Source: Methyloprofundus sp. | GTDB lineage: Bacteria > Pseudomonadota > Gammaproteobacteria > Methylococcales > Methylomonadaceae | Reading direction: 5' to 3' | Assembly (NCBI GenBank): GCA_013138555.1 | Contig: WTCN01000245.1 | Location: 1-5,425, forward strand | Length of the DNA: 5,425 nt | Part shown: positions 1 through 5,425 of the stretch, in pieces | Numbering within the stretch: the stretch's first letter is position 1 | Layout: each line of letters opens with the position of its first letter | Notes under the pieces: model-generated | What the model was told of the DNA's origin: nothing | The model's input: the letters and a program-made list of their open reading frames with translations, nothing else | The model's database searches: none | Program-made: the position numbers and the translations under genes

Positions 1-305
1 TTGCAGCTTTTCTGTATCAGGGCTGGCAAGCAGAGAGTGTGTTAATTATCGGCTTATTAGGCTTTGGAGCCATATTCGCCATTAATTCGGCGGTGCATTC
101 TTATTTAATTGTCGCTTATGCCAAGGAAGAAGGTGTGTCACTGGATATTGGCTTTTATTATATGGCGAATGCGCTAGGTCGTCTGGTAGGGACGCTATTG
201 TCAGGCTGGGTTTACCAGGAGTCTGGATTGGTCGCCTGCCTTTTGCTGTCCGCTGTTTTTATTATCGTGACCAGTCTGATTTCCATTGCGTTGCCGAGGC
301 ATTAA
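1..305 (+). CDS. arsJ: MFS exporter, C-terminal part, probably ArsJ (organoarsenical efflux)
   Basis: The reading frame is open from base 3 to the TAA at 303-305 and has no convincing start inside the window, so this is the last 100 residues of a gene beginning to the left. The GTG at 39 is an internal Val codon. The visible part holds about three hydrophobic helices of an inner-membrane major facilitator. Motifs are NSAVHSYLIVAYA, GFYYMANALGRLVGT and SGWVYQ, ending in a last helix before the terminal PRH. I recognise the combination of NSAVHSYLI with GFYYMANA-GR-GT-SG from ArsJ, but this is memory, not a search. ArsJ proteins export 1-arseno-3-phosphoglycerate, formed when a partner glyceraldehyde-3-phosphate dehydrogenase uses arsenate, and so give arsenate resistance. 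A gapdh-like gene and an arsR-type regulator would be expected to the left. The next gene is convergent 25 bases away, and I see no clean intrinsic terminator between them. The MFS class is secure; the ArsJ assignment is likely. Confidence 0.72.
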   Translation, partial: AAFLYQGWQAESVLIIGLLGFGAIFAINSAVHSYLIVAYAKEEGVSLDIGFYYMANALGRLVGTLLSGWVYQESGLVACLLLSAVFIIVTSLISIALPRH

Positions 306-330
306 ATGCTGGCTGAGTAGAGACGCTTTA

Positions 331-3300
331 TTATTCACGGCACTCCAATATATTGCTTATTTTTTCAATGACGGATTGAAAATCTTTTAACCCTGCTCTT
401 GCTTCCTTGGTTTCTCCTTGCTGATATTGATTGAATAAATCATCAGCAATGTTATGCATAGAGTGATGCGCTTCATCCAGGTCCTTTAGCCAGCTTTCTG
501 CAAAGAGATGTTCTTGTTTTGCGCGCTGGATCCAGACTCCACAATGACACTTTCTTCTTTTAGAAATTGGCCAATGCTCAATGGTATCAGCTGAGGATTG
601 TATGTTATGCACAAAAACCTTCTGCCAATGAGTTAAAGTGAGCTTAAGTAACTCTACTTTGTTTTCTTTTAGTGTACGGACTTTATTTGCACAGCTTATC
701 CATTGCTGATTTAAGCTGTAGTTATTTAACCAGTCAGGAATATCACTTGCAGGCATAGGGCTTGCAATACCATATCCTTGTGCTTTATGACAGCCCATTA
801 TAAGTAACATTAAACCATGCTCTGATGTTTCAACACCTTCGGCAATAACTTTACGGTTAAAAGAGTTAGCTAGCCCAATGACACCGTCGATAATGGCATA
901 GTCATCCGGGTCATCCAGTATATTTCTGACAAAGGATTGGTCTATTTTAATCGTTTGCGCTGCCAGGTTTCTTAGATGGGTTAGTGAAGAATATCCTGTA
1001 CCAAAATCATCCAATGCTATGCCGACACCAAGGGTATTGATGCATATTTTGATAATACTGTTAATAGTTTGAAGGTCACCGAGTGCGCTACTTTCCAGTA
1101 GTTCCAGTTGTAAACACTTAGAGTCTATTTTGGGGTGTAAAGCGAGTGCTGTTTCAAGATCAGTCACAAATGAGGGAGATTGTAGGTGATGGAAAGAAAT
1201 ATTAACACTGACTTCAAGTTCAATACCTTGCGCTTGCCAATCACCCATTTGTACCAGTGCTTCATTAATAACCCAGTTACCAATCTTTATTTCTAATTCC
1301 GTTTCTTCAATAATCGATAAAAAATCAAGAGGCGCTATTAAACCTTTTTTTGGGTGTATCCATCGAATTAAAGCTTCTGCACCAAATACAGCCCCGGTTT
1401 GCATATTGACTTTGGGTTGATAATTTAAACAAAACTGATTGCCTAGTAGAGCTTGTTGAATTTCCTTGAGCTGAATGGATTGTTGAATGGTTTGCTGGTC
1501 TTGTTCTGCGTTAAATAAATGGAAGTGATTACGACCTGTGAGCTTAGCCTGATACATAGCCTGGTCAGCATGCCTCATTAATGCATCAAATTCAACATTA
1601 TCCAGAGGGAATAAGGTGACACCGACAGAGGCACCTACGCAAATTGATTGCTGGTCTATCATGTAAGGCAGGGCAAGAGACTCTATGAATCTTTTTAACA
1701 TTTGCTCACACTGAGTTAATGATTCAATATCGCCTAGCAGAAGTACAAACTCATCTCCACCTTGGCGCGAAACAGTATCTTCGTCTCTGATATTCGCTTT
1801 AATTCGTTCCGCCACCTGAATAAGTAATTTATCGCCTGTTTCATGACCATAGCGATCATTGACCAGTTTGAAGTCATCTAAGTCAAGAAAGCAGACAGCA
1901 AGCAGGTTATTTTGTCGTTTTCTGTGGGCGAGAGCATGGGTAAAACGATCTGCTAAAAGTACTCTATTGGGTAATTTGGTCAGCATGTCATAATGTGCTA
2001 TCTGCTCAAGTGTTTCCTGTTGTTTCTTGCTGTGAGTAATATCTGAAAATATCTCTACATAATGTAAAGCCTTGCCATCTTCATCGAGTATTGATGAGAT
2101 TGATAGCAGTGCTGCGTATAGTACTCCCTCTTTAGTACGATTCCATACCTCGCCTTGCCAGTGATTTTGTTTATTAATTGTTTGCCACATGTGTTTATAA
2201 AACTCAGGGCTTTGCTTGCCAGAACTAAAAATTCGAGGGTTTTGACCTATGGCCTCTGCACGATGGTAACCCGACATATTACAAAATGCAGGATTGACAT
2301 CAACAATAATCCCTTCAGCATCTGTAATAATAATACCTTCGCGTGTTTCACTGAAAACTTTTGCAGAGAGCTGAAGTTTCTCTTCTGCCATTTTTCGTAC
2401 AGTAATATCCTGTACAGTGCCTTTTAACTTTAAGGGGATGCCATTTGTGTCAAACTCGGCTTTCCCAACAGAGTTCATCCAGCGGATTTTTCCTTGTGTA
2501 TCCACGATTCTGTAATCGACATCACATGCTTTGTTCTCATAGAGATGTTGATTAATTATTTTAATAACATGCTCTCGGTCATCTGGGTATATTGTTGCCA
2601 AAAAGTCTTTCCATTTGGGTTCGGCAATGTCGGGGAAGCCTAGTTCTTTAGTGACGGCTTCTGACCAGATTTCCTGATGGGTCATAAAGTCGGCCTCCCA
2701 TGTTCCAATTTTTCCGCAAAGCTGACTTAGACGAAGATGTTGTTCGCTGTCTCTCAGTGCTTTGTTGCTGATCGCATTTGCACTGTCAATTTTAAATCCT
2801 AGATAATGAGCGACAAAAGAGGCGACAACGCTGGTAACAAAAATGATAACGATTGTGAGTGTAGCCCATATAAAGGCAGGATTAATCTGTAAATGTTGTG
2901 ACAAGTAAAGGACTGATGAGCCCCCAACCAGAGTAGATATGATTGCAAGAGGAAGAATGAGGCGAAATAGGTGACTATGGGTAGACGTGCCTGTTATAAG
3001 ATTGATTGGGAAAGCATTGCTTTCTGATGTCAAAATAGAATGGGAAAGAAATAGAAAGCCCAGTGTCGTTGTTGGGGGCATAGGAATGCCTGATCCTGAC
3101 CCGTATAGCAAAGGTGTTTTATAAAGATAGGCCAGGCAAAATACAAAGCTAATTAATAGGACGAGAGTATTTGAAATACCGCTAATATAGTTTATCGGTG
3201 AGTTAAATTTTGTCGTTTTAGGATGCAGAATAAGTAAAAAGATAGCCATTCCGGCAAGAAAAAATGTCGCTCCTGTGACGGGAGACATTCGCGCGACGGG

Positions 3301-3633
3301 TGAATCATTGAGGCTAGCTAAAGTTGCTATAAGCCTATCCTCAAGTGAAAGATCCTGTGTCATAAAGTATTCTATGACTTCAAGTAGTCCAAAAAGAGAG
3401 ACTAAAAAAGTAATGATCAAAAGGATCAGTAGGCTTATTCTGCTGAGTTGTTTAAAATTTAAAACCAGTTGAATAATACCAAGACTAAGAAAACTTATGG
3501 CTGTACTTAAGGCCATCGGGGGGGCGTTTTCCCTGCTACTATCTAACAGCTCTAAGCAAAGCAATTCGACAATAGCAATTGCTATTACACAGAACCCGCT
3601 AAGAAAGGGCTTGAGCTTTAGTCTTTTATTCAT
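331..3633 (-). CDS. Membrane-bound PAS-PAS-GGDEF-EAL c-di-GMP regulator with C-terminal CZB zinc domain
   Basis: This 1100-residue inner-membrane protein probably makes and/or degrades the second messenger c-di-GMP. Residues 1-280 hold about eight hydrophobic helices. PAS_3-like PAS1 spans about 297-412 and PAS2 about 421-537. The GGDEF domain (538-704) has an intact GGDEF at 625-629 and the inhibitory RxxD (RDED) at 616-619, so cyclase activity with product inhibition is plausible. The EAL domain (719-967) has EAL at 753-755, Asn811, Glu844, DDFGTGYSSL from 875, Lys896, Glu932 and Gln952, the usual metal and catalytic set, so phosphodiesterase activity is plausible too. Residues 992-1082 match a chemoreceptor zinc-binding (CZB) domain, with candidate ligands His1002, Cys1029 (in CHCGVW), His1056 and His1060. 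The ATG at 3633 was chosen because GGAAA lies just upstream; an in-frame TTG at 3642 would add three residues but lacks a ribosome site. The gene ends 25 bases from the convergent arsJ and is divergent from the receptor gene. Net activity cannot be read from sequence. Confidence 0.96.
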   Translation of the reverse strand: MNKRLKLKPFLSGFCVIAIAIVELLCLELLDSSRENAPPMALSTAISFLSLGIIQLVLNFKQLSRISLLILLIITFLVSLFGLLEVIEYFMTQDLSLEDRLIATLASLNDSPVARMSPVTGATFFLAGMAIFLLILHPKTTKFNSPINYISGISNTLVLLISFVFCLAYLYKTPLLYGSGSGIPMPPTTTLGFLFLSHSILTSESNAFPINLITGTSTHSHLFRLILPLAIISTLVGGSSVLYLSQHLQINPAFIWATLTIVIIFVTSVVASFVAHYLGFKIDSANAISNKALRDSEQHLRLSQLCGKIGTWEADFMTHQEIWSEAVTKELGFPDIAEPKWKDFLATIYPDDREHVIKIINQHLYENKACDVDYRIVDTQGKIRWMNSVGKAEFDTNGIPLKLKGTVQDITVRKMAEEKLQLSAKVFSETREGIIITDAEGIIVDVNPAFCNMSGYHRAEAIGQNPRIFSSGKQSPEFYKHMWQTINKQNHWQGEVWNRTKEGVLYAALLSISSILDEDGKALHYVEIFSDITHSKKQQETLEQIAHYDMLTKLPNRVLLADRFTHALAHRKRQNNLLAVCFLDLDDFKLVNDRYGHETGDKLLIQVAERIKANIRDEDTVSRQGGDEFVLLLGDIESLTQCEQMLKRFIESLALPYMIDQQSICVGASVGVTLFPLDNVEFDALMRHADQAMYQAKLTGRNHFHLFNAEQDQQTIQQSIQLKEIQQALLGNQFCLNYQPKVNMQTGAVFGAEALIRWIHPKKGLIAPLDFLSIIEETELEIKIGNWVINEALVQMGDWQAQGIELEVSVNISFHHLQSPSFVTDLETALALHPKIDSKCLQLELLESSALGDLQTINSIIKICINTLGVGIALDDFGTGYSSLTHLRNLAAQTIKIDQSFVRNILDDPDDYAIIDGVIGLANSFNRKVIAEGVETSEHGLMLLIMGCHKAQGYGIASPMPASDIPDWLNNYSLNQQWISCANKVRTLKENKVELLKLTLTHWQKVFVHNIQSSADTIEHWPISKRRKCHCGVWIQRAKQEHLFAESWLKDLDEAHHSMHNIADDLFNQYQQGETKEARAGLKDFQSVIEKISNILECRE

Positions 3634-3676
3634 AATTTCCAACTAGATTACAGGTTGGGTTAATGAGTGTCTGTTA

Positions 3677-3712
3677 ATTATAATTGATATTACAATATTT
3701 CAGTATGTTCAA
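3677..3712 (-). promoter_or_regulatory. Weak candidate promoter for the c-di-GMP regulator
   Basis: Read on the minus strand, TTGAAC (3712-3707) is followed after 17 bases by TATCAA (3689-3684); each box matches the sigma70 consensus at four of six positions. A perfect TATAAT lies slightly further down at 3682-3677, within the 10-base palindrome AATTATAATT, but it has no recognisable -35 at the right distance. Either would give a leader of roughly 30-45 bases before the ATG at 3633. The location fits, but such boxes arise easily in AT-rich DNA. Confidence 0.28.
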
Positions 3713-3804
3713 TTTTTTTCATGCAGTGAGTTGAAATTTGACTTATCAGTCTTTGTTAAAACGCGGAAATTTAAATCACCTGAATTCAAGTCATTTGCTT
3801 GCCA

Positions 3805-3820
3805 TCCTATATTTATAGGA
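3805..3820. promoter_or_regulatory. Inverted repeat, candidate operator upstream of receptor promoter
   Basis: TCCTATA, a TT centre and TATAGGA form a perfect inverted repeat with seven-base arms. It ends four bases before the putative -35 box at 3825, which places it at about -55 to -40 relative to the predicted transcription start. That is a usual position for a dimeric regulator contacting RNA polymerase, or for a repressor next to the promoter. It does not match the Fur consensus, and I do not recognise the binding family. The symmetry is directly visible; the operator role is inferred from position. Confidence 0.42.
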
Positions 3821-3824
3821 ATAG

Positions 3825-3853
3825 CTAACATAATAGCATTAACAGACTATAAT
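3825..3853 (+). promoter_or_regulatory. Putative sigma70 promoter of the TonB receptor gene
   Basis: CTAACA at 3825-3830 (four of six matches to TTGACA) is followed after exactly 17 bases by a perfect TATAAT at 3848-3853. Transcription would start near 3860, leaving a leader of about 150 bases before the receptor ATG at 4008. Optimal spacing and a consensus -10 make this the best promoter in the intergenic region. The imperfect -35 suggests an activator may help, consistent with the adjacent inverted repeat. Confidence 0.52.
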
Positions 3854-3857
3854 TTGT

Positions 3858-3890
3858 TTAGTACAAAAATCCCGTAAGTTCGTGTACTAG
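3858..3890 (+). other. Possible stem-loop at the 5' end of the receptor mRNA
   Basis: TAGTACA (3859-3865) and TGTACTA (3883-3889) are perfect seven-base inverted arms around a 17-base loop; a U-G pair at 3858/3890 would extend the RNA stem to eight pairs. The predicted transcript starts at about 3860, so the structure would cap the 5' end and could protect it from decay. As DNA it could instead be a protein-binding site overlapping the transcription start. No run of T follows, so it is not an intrinsic terminator. Confidence 0.3.
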
Positions 3891-3933
3891 TATAAGCAGA
3901 GGGGCTCCTGTTGGAGGATGAAAGAGGAAAATA

Positions 3934-3969
3934 ATGAACACTGAGACCTTTATTTGTGATTTATGCTGA
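3934..3969 (+). CDS. Putative 11-codon leader ORF upstream of the TonB receptor
   Basis: The short ORF encodes MNTETFICDLC and ends with TGA at 3967-3969. It has the best ribosome site in this leader, AGAGG at 3923-3927, six bases before the ATG. Neither candidate receptor start (ATG at 3963 or 4008) has a Shine-Dalgarno sequence of its own. The leader stop overlaps the 3963 ATG in the string ATGCTGA, an arrangement typical of translational coupling. The peptide ends in a CxxC motif, but at this length that could be chance. Alternatives are a chance ORF beside an unrelated purine-rich stretch, or a true N-terminus separated from the receptor frame by an indel. The ribosome site and overlap are seen; expression is inferred. 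Confidence 0.33.
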   Translation: MNTETFICDLC

Positions 3970-4007
3970 CCAGTAATAATATTTTTGCAAGCAAACATTG
4001 TATTTTT

Positions 4008-5425
4008 ATGAGGAAATTACTTTTCCCATTAAGTATCACGATATTCAGCCTGAGTGTCGCTTATGCTGAAACAGATCCTAGCATGGATAGCTTATTAAAA
4101 GTGCCTTTTGATGAGCTGGTTGATATGGAAATTATTTCTGCGACCAAAATAGCCACTAAACTTAGCGCCACGCCTAGTACTGTCACCACTTATGACTATA
4201 AAGAAATAAAAGCTTTAGGTGCAAGAACTCTCAGTGATATTCTGGTATTAGTGCCCGGTATTCATATACAGGTTAAAGGCAATAACCGGCAAAAATTATG
4301 GGTGCGAGGTGTACAATCTGAGTTCAATAATAAAGTGGCCATGTATATTGACAATATTCCGGTACGCAATGCCTTTAATGAATTTCCAATTGATGAAGAA
4401 CTGCCGATAGAAAGTATCAAAAAAATAGAAATTATTCGCGGGCCTGGTTCTGCTCTCTATGGTGCTAATGCCTTTGCTGCAGTCATTAATATATTTACTT
4501 TTCAGGCAGGGGAACGCGAGGAAAACTTAGTAAAATTTGGCATAGGGGAGGCGGATACTATACTGGGGTATTTTTCTGCCGGAACTAATCTGAGTGATAT
4601 CGCAGATGTTGTACTGGAAGGGAAATGGCTAACAACAGAGGGCCGTCAACCCAATTATGATCGTAAAGGGATTGAAAATTCTCGTTCTGGCGAACAACAA
4701 CTCGGTCATATACGTTTTAAATTATCTGCATTGGATAAGGATCTATTATTTAGTGCCAGTTATAATAATTTTGAAAACACGCGTGTCGATAAATCCGAAC
4801 CGATTGAAAATGATAGAGAATATGAAAGCCTGCGATTTTCTTTGGCTTATGCCCATCAGTTTAATCACTGGGGAATTGACTTTAATACCTATTACACGCA
4901 AAGCACACGCCTGGAAACTGAAACTAGGTTCCCTCAGTTAGGCAATATCATTCAAACCAGAGAGTCACAGTTTATTGATAGAACTGAACTGACAGGTGCT
5001 TATGCTACCATTAACTATCAGGCTTTTGAGTCTAATCAGCTTGTGCTAGGTGTTGATGTTAAATGGGAACATTTAATGGAGAGCAAATTTTCCAACTCTC
5101 TCAGCGATGAAGTATTCAGTTTTGTGAAACCTACCTATCAAAATTTAAGTTTATTAGATACAGGGTTTTTCCTGCAAGATAGCCAGTATTTCTTCGATAA
5201 AAAAACGCAACTTACGCTGGGGATTCGTTATGATGTATTGGAGTTATTCGATAACCAGTTCAGCTACCGTATTGGTCTAACGCATGCTTTTACCGATACT
5301 ATTTCAGCTAAACTACTGTATGGTACAGCATATCGCTCCCCCAGCTTTTTAGAGTTCACCCGTTCGCCAGAAGGGTCTGAATTACCTGATGTAGAAACGA
5401 TGCAAACCATTGAGGCGCAAATTGG
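4008..5425 (+). CDS. TonB-dependent outer-membrane receptor, N-terminal part
   Basis: The frame is open from the ATG at 4008 to the window end, giving 472 residues, and lacks the C-terminal barrel. TonB-dependent receptors import scarce ligands such as metal chelates, vitamins or oligosaccharides across the outer membrane, using energy passed on by TonB-ExbB-ExbD. Residues 1-20 form a Sec signal peptide (MRKLL start, hydrophobic core, AYA before Glu21). A TonB-box-like stretch precedes SATKIATKLS at 44-53. The plug domain covers about 50-165, with LSDILVLVPGI at 75-85 and the family motif RGPGSALYGANAF at 144-156 running into VINIFT. Barrel strands follow, including YGTAYRSPSFLEF at 438-450. 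The ATG at 4008 was chosen because the signal peptide begins there; an in-frame ATG at 3963 would add 15 polar residues. Neither start has a good ribosome site, and a short ORF lies upstream. The gene is divergent from the c-di-GMP regulator. The substrate cannot be assigned; the plug style recalls the FepA/CirA-like group. Confidence 0.92.
   Translation, partial: MRKLLFPLSITIFSLSVAYAETDPSMDSLLKVPFDELVDMEIISATKIATKLSATPSTVTTYDYKEIKALGARTLSDILVLVPGIHIQVKGNNRQKLWVRGVQSEFNNKVAMYIDNIPVRNAFNEFPIDEELPIESIKKIEIIRGPGSALYGANAFAAVINIFTFQAGEREENLVKFGIGEADTILGYFSAGTNLSDIADVVLEGKWLTTEGRQPNYDRKGIENSRSGEQQLGHIRFKLSALDKDLLFSASYNNFENTRVDKSEPIENDREYESLRFSLAYAHQFNHWGIDFNTYYTQSTRLETETRFPQLGNIIQTRESQFIDRTELTGAYATINYQAFESNQLVLGVDVKWEHLMESKFSNSLSDEVFSFVKPTYQNLSLLDTGFFLQDSQYFFDKKTQLTLGIRYDVLELFDNQFSYRIGLTHAFTDTISAKLLYGTAYRSPSFLEFTRSPEGSELPDVETMQTIEAQI

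Larger units (their letters stand above)
3634..4007. other. Divergent intergenic region, AT-rich
   Basis: This 374-base stretch separates the c-di-GMP regulator (leftward) from the TonB receptor (rightward). The left half is strongly AT-rich and should hold the regulator's promoter. The middle has a good rightward promoter with a perfect inverted repeat touching it. The right part would be the receptor's untranslated leader, with a possible 5' stem-loop and an 11-codon ORF. I found no Fur-box-like sequence, cobalamin riboswitch B12 box or c-di-GMP riboswitch core. About 65 bases between 3713 and 3780 hold nothing I can assign. Confidence 0.7.

Noticed and set aside
294..330. GCAT-TAA-ATGC with outer GCC/GGC around the arsJ stop as a terminator
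   Set aside because: The stem is short and interrupted, and no proper T-run follows on either strand.
2155..2427. Plus-strand 90-codon ORF inside the c-di-GMP regulator gene
   Set aside because: It lies antisense to the conserved PAS coding sequence, has no ribosome site of note and shows no recognisable domain; it is a shadow frame. The same holds for the plus-strand ORF at 3275-3472.
3730..3743. GTTGAAATTTGAC as a FleQ (c-di-GMP-responsive) binding site
   Set aside because: Only the TTGAC half agrees with the recalled consensus; the other half-site does not.
3884..3899. GTACTAGT resembles half of a TrpR operator
   Set aside because: The second half-site is absent and a tryptophan link to a TonB receptor makes little sense.
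3967..3969. TGA of the leader ORF read as selenocysteine, continuing to 4011
   Set aside because: No selenocysteine insertion hairpin is evident just after the TGA, and the downstream codons resemble no known selenoprotein.
3794..3995. Nine-base inverted match TTTGCTTGC (3794-3802) and GCAAGCAAA (3987-3995)
   Set aside because: The arms are about 180 bases apart and the left arm lies upstream of the predicted transcription start, so no RNA hairpin forms. One such match is expected fairly often by chance in a region this size.
3896..3998. Possible TPP (thiamine) riboswitch because of GGGGCTCC, CTGAGA and CTGACC-AGTAAT segments upstream of the receptor
   Set aside because: CTGAGA is present, but the paired ACC-C and GG-TAAT-CC-GCG-GGGA segments of the thi-box consensus are missing and no closing stem forms. 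The match looks like chance.
4657..4941. Plus-strand 94-codon ORF in another frame within the receptor gene
   Set aside because: The receptor frame is continuous through this stretch with family-typical barrel sequence, so this is an overlapping shadow frame and does not indicate a frameshift.

Overview
The window looks like chromosomal DNA of a low-GC gammaproteobacterium (roughly 40% G+C by eye). Three things point there: an ArsJ-type arsenic efflux gene, a long membrane-bound c-di-GMP regulator of PAS-PAS-GGDEF-EAL design, and a TonB-dependent outer-membrane receptor, which implies a Gram-negative envelope. I cannot resolve genus or order.

Layout. (1) Positions 1-305, plus strand: the last 100 codons of a 12-helix major facilitator exporter, most likely ArsJ. 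(2) Positions 331-3633, minus strand, convergent with the first gene and only 25 bases from it: a 1100-residue inner-membrane signalling protein. It has eight predicted helices, two PAS domains, a GGDEF domain with its inhibitory site, an EAL domain with its catalytic residues, and a C-terminal zinc-binding CZB domain. (3) Positions 3634-4007: an AT-rich divergent intergenic region. It holds a good sigma70-type promoter reading right, a perfect 7+2+7 inverted repeat just upstream of its -35 box, a possible stem-loop at the 5' end of the transcript, and an 11-codon leader ORF with a strong Shine-Dalgarno sequence. (4) Positions 4008-5425, plus strand: the first 472 codons of a TonB-dependent receptor with signal peptide, plug domain and part of the barrel. 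It runs off the window.

How the parts may work together. The regulator and the receptor are divergent and share one intergenic region, so co-regulation is plausible but unproven. The regulator has the residues needed both to make and to degrade c-di-GMP, and it carries four candidate zinc ligands at its C-terminus. It may therefore convert metal or redox state into a c-di-GMP change. The receptor's substrate cannot be read from the sequence. The arsenic gene belongs to a separate unit extending left. No RNA gene, insertion sequence or CRISPR array was seen. The most unusual items are the C-terminal CZB domain, a three-fold internal motif repeat in the membrane domain, and the leader ORF whose stop overlaps a possible receptor start.
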